DNA of 64,000 bases from Acanthochromis polyacanthus (Eukaryota > Chordata > Actinopteri > Pomacentridae). This document shows positions 14,042 through 25,859 of the stretch, in pieces. Position 1 is the stretch's first letter, and each line of letters opens with the position of its first letter. The position numbers and the translations under genes were made by a program. The notes beneath the pieces are model-generated. The model worked only from the letters and a program-made list of their open reading frames with translations. It did not search any database and was not told the origin of the DNA. The stretch is from NCBI RefSeq assembly GCF_021347895.1, contig NC_067124.1, positions 23,240,521-23,304,520 of the forward strand. The letters are read 5' to 3'.

Positions 14042-17000
14042 TCACTTCTCCTTCTCCCTCTCCTCTTTCTTCTTTTTCTTTTTCTTTCGGTCGTGGTGGT
14101 GGCGGCTATCTGGGGAACGCGAATCCCTGCAAAGATCCAAAGCCAAAATTACAGCCCATTTTGTATTTTCAAAAAACATGACATTTTTAGTCATAAACAT
14201 TGACTAATGGTTGTATGAATCTGTTATATAAGAATCACAACAAGAATCTAAAATATATACACACAAACATGGAAATGTTTAACAGTCACTTGTCATGAAC
14301 ACCCAATAAATTGACAAGGCACAACACAAAAGTTAAATTAGTATTTTCTAACCTCTCTTTCTTTTTCTTCTTCTTCTTGCCGTCTCTGTCGTGGCTTCGC
14401 TCCCGACTACGATGGCGTCTGTTGCGGGAGTGGTGAGACTCTGAGGATGCTGACCGTCTTTCTTCCAACAAGCGCCTGACAGACAAATATCAATCACTAG
14501 CCCATCAACTCCTCTGATCGCAATGATTTTTTCTTGATCAACAACAAAACAGAAAACTGATCAACAGGACTGTGCCGTGTACTTGTGGGAGGAGTGTTCA
14601 GATCTCGTCGACTCGTCCTCGTCCTCTTCGTCTTTCCACTGTCTGGCAAGTTCCTCTGAATGGACATTAATCACCTCTCTGATCACCTGCAGGATGATCA
14701 CAGTATTAGTCACTTAACCTTGAAATAAACACACAACAGTTTCAGCTAAGACCTATGAAGTTGAATCGGTATCCGATTTTCAGTTAAACATAGAAACGGC
14801 ATTAGTTTGTAAGACAAATTTCGTTGGCCCTCCAAAACCTCTGACATGATAAGATTCTCTGCATCATATTTTACCCTTCAAATCTCTAAATGAAATTAAA
14901 ACAACAGACTGATAAAATGCCTACCACAATGGTGCGTTTATGTGATTTAAAAATTTGAAAAAGAAACCTCATCTCAATAATCAACATTTCAGAGTCATAA
15001 CAGCTGCTGTAGGATTTGCAGATCAGTTTTGCCAACGAGCACACTGTAGCTGTGTAACCATTTTAAATTAGCTGTGAATTTGTTGACACTTCAACATAAA
15101 GTTGGGAATATGGGAGGAGAAGGAAACCCACTTTGTACTACACTTCCAGAAACTTTGTCACGACACCATTCGGAGACAGAAATTAAGCTCATGCTACCCT
15201 GAATTAAAAATACTGGGCATGCTACAAATAAACAATATGCCATGATGAATTTTATTGAAATAAAGGAAATTATTAAAGTGAACAAAATAGCAGCAGCTAC
15301 TTATTTACCTCAGTGTAGGACTTCTTAGTGATGTGAACATTCTTGGCTCGGTAGGACTGACGCCGCCTCTTGTAGTCTCTCATCTCTGCCATCAGCTCCA
15401 GATGAGTCTTGGGTTCATTTTGTTCGTCATCTGCACACAAACACACATATTATACCAGAGGACTGCACAGAGGGGGAAAATAACAGTTAAAATGTAGTTT
15501 TTTTTTTTACAAATTGTATTTTATTTTTCCAAAAGCCAGCCACAAGTCAAATAAGAAAAAGTCAAATAAGACAATATAGCAGCACTGTCCCTTAATCATA
15601 CACCAGCCTATAAAGTCTGCTTTTCATGTATTGGTGATCGTATTGCTCTGATGTTGAGATGTGCTATATAGGTGTAACACCACACTGAGTGACTCTCACC
15701 CCTCTGGAGTTTGGACACCAAATCTACATAGAGATCCTCATTGCTGGAGGAGGCAGCTTCCTTCTGTTGATTGACGGTGATCACATGATCGTACAGAGCC
15801 AATCGGTCAGCAACGGTGAGGTCACAAATGGCTCGTTTGTGGTTCTGAGGTACGTCGACGGGCTGACCGGAGTATTGACCTGATGAAGAATCACAGAAGT
15901 TTTACACACTGAGTAATGACAGAGGGAGAAAATACCCACACACCAGCTTTACATGTTGTTTTTCCTTTAACTGATTACACAGGTTGATAAAACAGAACAT
16001 TTCTCCACAATAAAACTACAATTACTAATCACCTCCTTCACAAGTTGGGAAACTCAAAGAGTGTATTTTTACTCATTGGACTGAACAAAAAAGCAGCTCC
16101 TTAATTCAACCAAAACTATAAATTTTTCTAAAAATAATAAAGGTTTGGTTAGTTATTTTAAGTGTTAAATGGTTCTTTGTAAGTGGCATTACCATTTTAA
16201 TCAGACTCCACCTAAACTAGAGCAAAGTCATCCCTGACTCCACACAATTAGAGAAACAATACAGCTATAACCAAACAGGTCAATAACACTGAGTGGATTC
16301 TTGATATTTACATTTTTAGAATGCAGTTGGCAGAACAGTGTTGTTTATCTGCTACAAATAATGACAAATGACCTGTTGTAAACCAGGTTCACATCACACA
16401 ATATTTTTGTTGACATCTTTCAGTCATCAGGGTAATATCATGTAGTCTGAACTTGTCAAAACCAAGCAGAGAGAGTCAACAGACAAGTTATTTAAAGTGT
16501 GGCTGATGCTCTATTAACCTCATTTCTATGATAGACACTATGTAGCAGATCTGTCTTCAACATGGCAGGAGGACGCGCTCAACAAATCTCCAAGCTTTTG
16601 TCAGCTTCACTAATGTGTTGCTTTTGTTAGCATGTAGCGTCTGAGTTTGTTTTTAGTTGCTGTAAAAAGCACAAAATCTAAATATTTTCTGAGCTTTTTT
16701 CAACTTCAGCAATTTTAACTTCTTCACGATGACCAGTCTACTGAGGGTTAGCATAGCTCTTAGCTGGAGTGATTTTTAGAAGAGAACTTCATGGATGGAA
16801 GGACAGACAGTAATGCTTTAGTACATTCAATGCAAACTAACTGAGAAATCTGAATGTATGGACTGGACTTTCCCCACACGTAAAGGGAAAACTGTGTGTA
16901 TGTGTGCACAAGTGAGTCCCGCAGCCCAGCCTTGTGGTTTGAAAGGATATGATTTGAAAGGATACTGCATGTAATCAGGCAAGCCTGAACCAGAGCAGCA

Positions 17001-20000
17001 GAACTTTCTAGAGCCCATCTCCTCTCTAATACTCACCCCTGTTGCTGCAAAAGGAACACACAACACGCCGATTACACACATATGCAGAAAAAGTACGTAA
17101 AATTAAAGCAAAAAAATTCAAAATCAGGAAAAAAAATGTCTTGAAATCATAAAAGCTCTTCTTTTACTTTGATTAGTATTTGGGGGAGATGGAGGGACAT
17201 GTAGGTTTACAGGTCCCAAAAACCTGAGCAACACATTTATGAGTTTAGCACAGGACTTTCTACTAGCGACATCTAGTGGTGGTCGTTTCCCTTAAAGTGT
17301 GAACTAAATCTCTGAATTGTGACATTCAGTCATGCAGCTTTGCCTCAACTAGGGCTGGGCAAAAAATCGATTTAATCGATTTATCGAATTTGTTGCTAAA
17401 AAAGATTTTTATTTCGCAAACTCGAGTTTTTCCCCCGCAGTTTTCCGGCATCTTTCGCTTTCCGTCCGCCCATTCCTCGTGGGCTTCCGTAGCGCGGTGT
17501 GACACAGCCCCCTTCCCTGTGGCAGCGGCAGCATGTAACAGAGAACTCATTCAAAAGAAAGGCACAGCTAACTCAATCATTTGGAACTGGTTCGGTTTTG
17601 ATGCTTCAAACAAACAACAGACAAAGCCTCGCTGCAAAGTATGTTTAAAACTTCAGTGTACCGCCGGCGGTACACCTACTAATTTGCATAGGAATTTCAA
17701 GAATGTCCGAAGGCTCCAAATGCGATTATACAAACACTATACGTCGATGGAAAGCTTAGATTCTCATGAATCCGCCGGTATAAACCACTTTCAGATGTGA
17801 TTACCACAGCGGGTAATATAAACACATTTGTCCGACAAACAACGAATATCCATCCATCCGTTCTCTATACACGGCTTCAACGCACACAGCGCGACTCACA
17901 TTTCCGGGTTCATTATTACACACAGATGAAAATATTCCACAAAAAACGGCCATAATCCAACCTTTTACATCCAGATGACACAAGCCAGTAAAATATTTTG
18001 TCCAAAACATGTCCTGAAGTCAGTATAAAATCCACGAATCGGTCGTTTTCAAGGAAATGCACCTCGCGATGCGCGTCCAATATTCCCTGTATTTCTCGTC
18101 ATATTTTTTTATTTACAAATAGAATATTAGCGATTTTTTGTACTGAAAATGGCTGGAATTGACTGCAGCTGTTGAAAGTGTTAGATGCAAGGTACATTGT
18201 ACCCACTCGCAAGTATTTCGCCGATGTGGCGCTGCCTCACCTGTACAATACCACTCGACAAAAGATCCACAACGAGCTGGAGGAGGTGGCCGGACAATGC
18301 AGCCGTACATGAGTCTCACAGCACAACGACAGCTGGTCTGGAGGCATCTGCCTCCAGACAGCATATTTCCCCGATTACCACACCGGTGAAATAATTGCCC
18401 ACGGATTAAAAGATGCTCTCAGTTCCTGGGGAAATTGTTGAATTACAGAGCCTCATTAACTTGCGTCATTAACTTGTTCATTAAATTGTTTACATGCGTT
18501 TTTTTATTCTGAGGACAATTACAGCAATAAAGTTACTTTTGACAGTATATCTGATGTCTGCAGTAATTTTTAAGTGCAGTGAAAGAAAAAAATCGAAAAT
18601 CGAATCGAAACTCGAATTTTTCTTTAAAAAACATCGGAGATTTTTTTTTTAGACCAAATCGCCCAGCCCTAGCCTCAACTGAATGCTGCATCTTGATTTA
18701 GGGTGTTAAACAGCGGCACAATGGCACAATTGTTCTGTCGTTAACGTTATAAAGTGAGCCAATACCTTGCCAGAAGACTCCTTCCATTCTCATCATCGGT
18801 GCAGCAGATCTCGCCTTCAGGATCACCTGGTGCTGGGTGGATTTGTCTGCATGAAAGAAATTACATGAGGACAACTGGAAAACCTACCAACTGTTTCCTT
18901 ATTCATGACTAACTTACCTTCAGAGTCGTTACTTTACATCACAAATCTCTTTAAGTTTTAGTTTTTAGTCTGCTCTAAATGGAGACTTTAATTGAACACT
19001 GTGTGTCCAGAATTAGTCATAAGTACTACATGGAAGGTGGAACAATAACTTGGTGAATGCATTAAGAAAAAAACATTTTTTTAAATGAATATTTCATGTT
19101 TTGCAGCTTCCAAAAACTCCTGTACATCATCTTTAGATACAGCCTAAACAAAACTTGTGAGCCTTGAAATCCTTTGACATGAGCTGGATGAACATTAGAT
19201 AAAACATATGGTGATAGTGATGGACAGTCATCAGTAATTTACTCACCCATTATAAAGCTTCTCACGCTGCAGTTCTCGTAACATACAGAAGGGTCGTACA
19301 TCTCGGCCTGGAAAATAGTTAGAAAACTGTACATCAACACCAGAGTCCATGGATTTCATGGAACAGTATTCTGTCACATAAAAGTGTGAATCTTTTGCAT
19401 GTTGCTGTCTCGTGACCATTTTCTTGTCATTCTCATTGGTATTATTGGCACACCAGCTGCAATTTTACTGAACATGTGAGACGTGGCTCACTCCGGACTA
19501 ATGATGCTGCTGTACCCATGTGATTGTAGCCATGTGCGTTACCTGCTCCTCAGCTGAGTAGCCCATCTTTTGGAGCATGCAGGAGGCTTTGTGTTTCTCC
19601 ATGCTCCTCACCGGGACTCTGTGGCCAGGGTCATAGGGGCACTGCTCCATTGGTTCCTGAGAATACACCAAAAAATAAATAAATAATAATTATGTAGTGC
19701 GAATTTAACACTTGGTATATAATTTAGTAAAAATTCTTTAATTTGACCTTACAATGGCACACACTCTTGTTCTCTGTATGTCCATCTACACCAATCAGCC
19801 ACAACATTATGGCCACTAACAGGTGAAGTTAATAACATCGATCATCTTGTTACAATGCAAAGTTCTGCTGGTAAACCTTGAATCCTGACATTCATGTGGA
19901 TGTTTTATATGTGCCACCCATCTAAACATTTCCGGTTAAGCAACCCCACCCCCACCTCCCATTGCAACAGCAGTCCTTGATCCCGGTTGCCACCCTCAGC

Positions 20001-20855
20001 AGGACAATGCGACCTGACACAACGCAAAAACTGCTCAGGAGTGGCCCGGGGAACAGGACAGAGTTAAACTGTTTACCAGGGTTCCTCACTCTCCAGATCC
20101 AAATCTTATTGAGCGTCTGTGGGATGCACCAGGACAAGCTGGATCTAGTTAGGTCCCACCCTGCAACTCATAGAACTCACAGAATTCACTGCCACCATCT
20201 CGGTGCCACAGGACATCCCTTGAGGTCCTGTGTCGGAGGAGTTTTAGCAGCATAAAAGGAACCAACATCATAATGTGGTATGTGGAAGTGATCATCATAT
20301 CCTCTGGCTACCAGGAAACTGAAAGATGTTGTTCATTTACCCTTATTTAAATAAATGGATGAGCAAATGATTAGAAACAGTTTTCACTATGATGTAACAG
20401 AAGCAAAGCACACCACAAACTAACTAATACATCTTTAAAACGGATTCAAACGAAAACGTCTCATTTCAACATTCATGAGGGTATTATTTTTTTGTTTTGT
20501 GGCTGTAGTACTAGACCCGAATAGTTTTACCTCGAAGCACCAACGCCAGACAATTACCTCATTACCTAGAAGTTTGCAGATTTGAATGTCATATTGTTCC
20601 TTTGCAACAAAGAAACCAGAACATACTTCCAAGAGGTTCATTTTGACTCAAGACTAAACGCTAACGCTAGCTAAACAAACGTTAGCTACTTAAAAAAACG
20701 TTAGCTACCTGGTTGGGGTCCTTGTAATCGGGCGACCATCCCAGCGTTTCAAATATGTCGTTAATCTGTTTTTTGCATTTTTCAGTGAATTCCGTGAGCT
20801 CCTGCAGACAGTCCAGGCGATCCTGGAGAGTCTGTGGTTCTACAGACCCCGACAT
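14042..20855 (-). CDS. snrnp48: U11/U12 small nuclear ribonucleoprotein 48 kDa protein
   Basis: A component of the U11 snRNP of the nuclear minor spliceosome; in the human protein the CHHC finger binds the U12-type 5' splice site region. Nine exons: 20855-20709, 19656-19543, 19307-19247, 18846-18766, 15879-15700, 15430-15309, 14686-14583, 14475-14353, 14126-14042. All phases fit and the sum is 1017 nt, or 338 aa (human 339). The CHHC zinc finger is C55, H61, H71, C75 in exon 2. Exon 5 holds the conserved ADRLALYDHV and LYVDLVSKL segments. Exon 6 has RDYKRRRQSYRAKNVHITKK, almost as in human. The C-terminus is Arg/Ser and Lys rich (HHSRNRRHRSRERSHDRDGKK). The start is the first ATG of exon 1, next to a CpG-rich promoter. 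The exon 7 and 8 donors (GTACAC, GTTAGA) are weak but needed for frame. Intron 4 carries a hAT relic. Confidence 0.95.
17350..18671 (+). mobile_element. internally deleted hAT DNA transposon
   Basis: A 1322-bp element in snrnp48 intron 4, flanked by a perfect 8-bp duplication gcctcaac (17342-17349 and 18672-18679). Its terminal inverted repeats start TAGGGCTGGGC and end GCCCAGCCCTA. An 8-bp duplication with this terminus is the hAT signature. The inside keeps the start and parts of the middle of a transposase gene, so it cannot move on its own. Confidence 0.9.
17390..18470 (+). pseudogene. hAT transposase remnant with BED zinc finger
   Basis: The frame 17390-17800 encodes a BED-type finger: aromatic WNWFGF, then CKVC, then NLHRNF. 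This is the N-terminal DNA-binding module of hAT transposases. After a deletion, about 18200-18300 encodes KYFADVALPHLYNTTR, and about 18350-18460, beyond an in-frame stop and shift, encodes a segment ending IIAHGLKDALSSWG. Both resemble the middle of ZBED-type hAT transposases. The catalytic core and the dimerisation region are missing. Confidence 0.8.
19789..20290 (+). mobile_element. Tc1-like transposon remnant, internally deleted
   Basis: The left end CACCAATCAGCCACAACATT follows a TA and matches the common fish Tc1-like terminus whose full form reads CACCGATCAGGCATAACATT. The interior retains the transposase 3' portion in decayed form (for example GAGCGTCTGTGGGATG, coding ERLWD). The right terminus is degenerate, so the end is approximate. 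It lies in snrnp48 intron 1. Confidence 0.75.
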
Positions 20856-20945
20856 TTTAGGGTTTTATATCCAAATCAACACTCCCGATGCAGCAACTTA
20901 ATCTGCGCAAGGTAATGACGTCGCCGGGCCGATGGCGGGAGGTAC
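20856..20945 (-). promoter_or_regulatory. snrnp48 promoter and 5' UTR
   Basis: The sequence turns GC-rich just upstream of the start codon. It has a CRE-like TGACGTCG (20916-20923) and a YY1-like CCGCCATC on the minus strand (20931-20938). There is no TATA box, as is usual for a housekeeping promoter. Confidence 0.5.
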
Positions 20946-20974
20946 AGAAACAATGCATGCTGGTAGTTGTAGTC

Positions 20975-21054
20975 TTATATTATATTATATTATATTATAT
21001 TATATTATATTATATTATATTATATTATATTATATTATATTATATTATATTATT
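20975..21054. repeat. (TATAT)n pentanucleotide microsatellite
   Basis: About 16 nearly uninterrupted TATAT units, 120 bp upstream of the snrnp48 start. The rest of the gap to 21298 is AT-rich and carries a minus-strand AATAAA (21089-21094) that could serve the cysteine-rich gene. Confidence 0.95.
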
Positions 21055-21298
21055 AAAATGAAAACAATTAAACAAGACATAACTTATTTTTATTGATCAC
21101 AAATGACAGAGTTTTTTGTGTCATAATACACAACATTCATCCTCAATCTATACACCACTTAATCCTCATTAGAGTCGCATGGGAGCTGGAGTCTTTCCCA
21201 GCTGATTTAGGGTGAAGGCAGGAGACCAGGTCGCCAGTCTATACAGATATGTGAGTATACAGTAAAGTCAGGACACGATGAAAGTTAGAAATTAGATT

Positions 21299-24200
21299 TC
21301 ATGTTGGGTAAAGCTGGTCTTCTTGTAAAATCTCAGGATCCAGTAGGTCATCTGCATATATATTCCCTGTACTGAGAAGAGAAAAGACAACATTAAACAT
21401 TTTTTCAACCAACATGCAAGTATAGTTGTATTTGTATAAATCACACTGTAATTCTTTGTCAGGCAAAAACATGTTAGAAGATGAACAATAAATAGATGTC
21501 TGAAATACAAAAACTAGTACAAGTACCAATAATGTTTTGGTGACTAATACAGGACTTACATTACTTCTAGAGTGTCTTCCACAGCAACTTCTTCCACCAC
21601 CTCCACTCCTACCACCATGTTGCTCCTCACTGCATGAATCAAACACAAGAATTTAGGGACAGGCTTTTGCCCTTCACGGAAGTGGTATTGTTCTTCTTGT
21701 TAGGGTCAAAAGTAGTCAGAGCTTTTGCATCAAATGTTGGATTGTGAAATTCCAAGACAAACAACCAAAGGGGAGTTGTTTGATTCATCATTTTTTGCCA
21801 GAACGTCTTACTCTGTCATCCACATTTTATCCAAAATAATAAAATCCAGAATTGTGTCTTGTGAGTCAAGTGAGACAGATTAAATGAACAAACATCTTTT
21901 TAAAACACAGGACCAAACTGTCAGGATGCAGGTTCCACTGGTGGAGCGTCACATGTTAAGTACATTTATTCAAGTAATGTACTTCAGTACATATTTGAGG
22001 AAGCATTATATTTTTGTGAATGCCTTTACTTTGGGTCATTTATCTCACATTTCTGCACATTAAGTAAGGAAAATTGCACTTTTGAATTCAACTGCACTTG
22101 TATAAGAGCTTTAATTGCATGTTAGGCTAATTTACAGTTTTACTATAATAATGTTTATAAAAATTATACTTTGTTGTAAATTTACATACACAATAGTATA
22201 TATAAATACAAACAGTTAGTTGAAAATAAAATTACTTGGCGACTGTTTTTATAATTGTTTGTCACTTTTCATTATGCCAGTTTCTCAAATCTGCCTGCAT
22301 GTATGAATGGTTGGCTGGCAGTGGAACACTCAGCTACAAAATCCTTTTATGAAACATGTTTATTCACTATTCTACAGAATAATCCAATGTTTTAAACATT
22401 TGGAGAGAAGAAAAATTAATTAATACAACCACAAAATATTCTGTTTAGACAACAGGAATCATCCATTGTATACTTACCACCTCCATAGTAGATGAATGGA
22501 GATCCGTGCCAGCAGGGACCAAAATCTTCCGGTTCCCTATGTCCATAAACACATACACATCCCTGGTTTTCCATCCTTGGACCTTCCCAACAATGACCAT
22601 CAATAAAATGCAGTGATACTTCTCCCCGATCAGCCTCAATTATTGTTGCTGGCTGCTGTGATGGAGGACAACGTGGATCACACACAGTCAGGCCTGAGCT
22701 GCCGGGGATCCCTGAGTGGATTGGAGTTTCACAGCTGGAGCAGCGAGCATCAGCAGCCTGACTGATAATGTCATCACAAGCTGAAAATAAAGATGAGGAA
22801 TGGGGTTATTGATGGAAAAATACCAAGGATTGTATTACCTGTTCTATAAAAGGTTAAAGATCTGTGTGAAAGTGCAGAAAGGACATGTGCAGGTGGGCTG
22901 AGAGGAGGGAGCTACACTCCCTGAACCTGGACAGGAAAAATTACACTCCTATGATATATTAGTAGATTATTTTCTTCGTTTCCTTGACAGAACAGAAGAT
23001 TAACTATTCAGAGCAGATAGAACTTAGATGTGGCTAAACAATGTGATACAAATGATATAAATATTGTCATCCCTCTTGTTCGGGGATCTCCTCTCCCATA
23101 ACCTGGTGATGTGTGAGATTCTGCACACGGCCTGCATAAAGAGACACTGAATTCAAGATCCTTGTTCTGAGAGTTTGATTCTTTTCCACTTACAGTTATC
23201 ATGGCCAAGCAATGGCAGAGGTCAGTCTACTCTGTGCCGAGTAGTTTTTATTGAAAAAGAAAGAAAGAAATACAGTAATCATTTAATTCTGTTGACAACC
23301 CAAGTGTGAATGGCTGGTTAATACGAGGGGTTGGCTTAGATTTGAACGTCATGCCTGAATCATGTGTCTGAGCCGTCTGTTTCCTGTACCTACTGATGAG
23401 ACCTGCTGAGTTTGGACACAAAAATGTGGTCACCAGCCATCAGCATATGTTAGCATACCCACACACATGCACACATAGCAGGGAGTTTTGGGTTTCCAAG
23501 ACACAAACAAAATGAACATCCATCAGAGCATGCGTATACAAACAGCATCATAAACAACAACGCACATATTTAAAATGTTCAAAATTAAACATTGACGATA
23601 TTCCAGCACAATGAAATGTGTGAGTTTTAGTCAGGCTTTTCAAATTCACATCGTTTATATGGTGCTACGTAGGGTAAGGGAGTCTTTGTGAGCTCAGTAT
23701 TTAGCACTAGTTGGAATCGAGAGTTAGCAAGCTGTGGAATTTGCTGTGATTACTTCAAATTTGAGAAGAAATCTAATTTATGTCGCTCTCCCCACCATTT
23801 CCATGTTGCACACTGGAATGACTGGACTGTTTGGACTGCGCCAAGCTGTCTTAAGTAGGAATGGTGAGCTTCACAGAACAATACATGGCAGTCGGGCACA
23901 GACGTGACATAACATGTATAGTGATGTTTCAGTTTACAGTCTGAATCATTTTTTCATTCCACCTCAGTAACCCCTTTCTTTAAAATTTGTACAATGTTCT
24001 CTTTTCTCATTTATATTACTGTCCTTGTAAAATGGTAATACAAGAAAGTCTGTACAGTTTATGCATATTAATTGTGAAAATACACTTATATACCTTTCAT
24101 GCCTTGTACATAGCACTGTATTTCTGTTTATCTTTTCTCCATGCATCCTCTGTATTTTATTATTTATCCAGATCATACATTCTAGGAAGATTTTCTTTGA

Positions 24201-24552
24201 CATGAATGAAGATCTGTCTTATGTTAAAATTAGAACATCAGCAGTAGGTGAACAAGCTGACTAAATCTGACCAACTACTCTTCTTAATCATTTTGTTGCC
24301 TTCTTTATTGTTGTCTATAAATACATTTCTTGCTCTGTTGTGGTCAGTTCTGCTGTTCAAATTGATAAAATCTCATCTCATCATAAACCTACTTGTAGTG
24401 TAGCAGCACACAGCAGGATGTTCTCCTCCCTCTTCCTCCACATCCTCCTGCTGGCTTAACACGGCCGAAACAAGGCTCCCTGAATGTTGAGGATGGAGAC
24501 ACCCTGGAGGCCTGGGCGACCAAACCCAGCAGTCACGATTCAGCCTGTGCAT
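21299..24552 (-). CDS. unrecognised cysteine-rich protein
   Basis: I do not recognise this gene. A spliced model fits four exons: 24552-24393 (from a possible ATG), 22780-22478, 21629-21560, 21371-21299 (TGA). Borders are GT/AG and phases match, giving about 201 aa. Exon 2 has a clear acceptor (TTATTTTCAG) and donor (GGTG/GTAAGT), and only one of its three frames is open. It carries many cysteines: CSSC, CDPRC, CVC and single C residues, with tryptophans in GHCWEG and GPCWHG. Exons 3-4 encode an acidic, aliphatic C-terminus ending LLDPEILQEDQLYPT. No signal peptide is visible, and the exon 1 frame stays open upstream of the chosen ATG to a stop near 24630, so further 5' exons are possible. 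A VWC-like or other disulphide-rich domain is conceivable but unproven. Confidence 0.5.
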
Positions 24553-24630
24553 CCCAGCCAGAGCTTGATCTTCGGTTCCCTCCACAAGTGTATGCGGTGA
24601 GGAGGGTGAAATGAACTGTTATCCTGCGTT

Positions 24631-25859
24631 CCTGCTTCCAGCTCTGTCTTTCAAATCAAAGATGGAGCCTCTAATTGGGTTTTCACTGGACCACAGAAGG
24701 GGTGACTCGCTTGTGTCACTTGAGAGAACGAGCTGATTGGGCATCTTGTCTCAGCTAGTGATGTAATGCCTTCCATTAAAGGATCATTCCACAGTTCTGT
24801 GTGCACGTACACAATTGTCAGTGATTTCCATTTATCGAGCTACAGCAAGTAAAATCAACTTGAACAAATTACCTTGAATTTGGTAATATCTCACAAACAT
24901 GTTTGATTTTGTTTCTATCAACCCTGTTAACTACAATACTTCTGAAGCAGTATAATCTCTTCAAGTTGTATTTTATACTCTGAATAGAGACAACTGTCTG
25001 TCTGCAAAGAAGGGAAGATATATTGAGGAAAATTAGTATTTTACGCTCCTCAACTAATCATTAGTGGGAATACAGACCTCCAAATTAATGCAAAAATTGC
25101 TCTGGCAGCATCACAAGTCATAAAAAAACTCACATTTACATAATGAATTATGCAACTATGAATAAAATTATGGCATTTGCATCACACATTGCATTGAAAG
25201 ATTTGAATAAGGATAAAGGGCATCCTTTAAATCTGAAAGGCTTTTCAATCAAATGTGTCATGTGACTTGGAGCAATATGAACATAACTGGACTTGCCTTA
25301 TACTAGGTGGCTCATTAGATCACTATTCTTAAAAAAGAATGTCTGTATTGTGGCCTACTTTTACAATACTCCAGATAATTATTAGATTAAAAAGCATCCT
25401 AAAAAGCCAACAAGTCATACTTGTTTTATCACGCCGTCCTAATTCGCAAATATGCTTTATCCGTGTTATTCTTTATATACTCTTATTTTATTGAACATAG
25501 CTTTTATTTTTATAGCCCGCGTTGGATCCGATTGGTCGACTATAAATGACGTGGCTGCTTGCTGCCAATCACCACATAGCAGGGGCGGGTCGCACTCCGG
25601 AAACGAGACATTTAACAATTATCCCGAAGGTTCACATCAAGGGCTTATGGTTCACATTTACTTGTTCTTTTTCCGTGTTTTCATTCAAATTTAGATCCAC
25701 TTCAGTGCTTCAAGCTGGTTTGCAGCACTTTATAGTCTCAGCTTTCATTGTTTTTGCTTTTGTATACATTGACAGACACGCCCTCTGGGGTTAAGAAGGG
25801 TATAGAATTTCATTAGAATTCTTTTTTTTTTTAAAAATTGAGATAGCGACAGAAATAAA
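24631..25859 (+). promoter_or_regulatory. divergent intergenic region with sri promoter
   Basis: This separates the minus-strand cysteine-rich gene from sri. The 300 bp before the sri start hold a reverse CCAAT box (ATTGG, 25531-25535), TATAAAT (25541-25547), TGACGTGG (25547-25554), a forward CCAAT (25565-25569) and a GC box GGGCGGG (25583-25589). The stretch 24631-25450 is AT-rich and I see nothing else in it. Confidence 0.5.

Noticed and set aside
17044..17060. Possible micro-exon in snrnp48 intron 4 (AG/CAACAGGG/GTGAGT)
   Set aside because: Its length would break the frame between exons 4 and 5, which join correctly without it.
20975..21054. CRISPR-like or satellite array
   Set aside because: It is a simple pentanucleotide microsatellite with no spacers.
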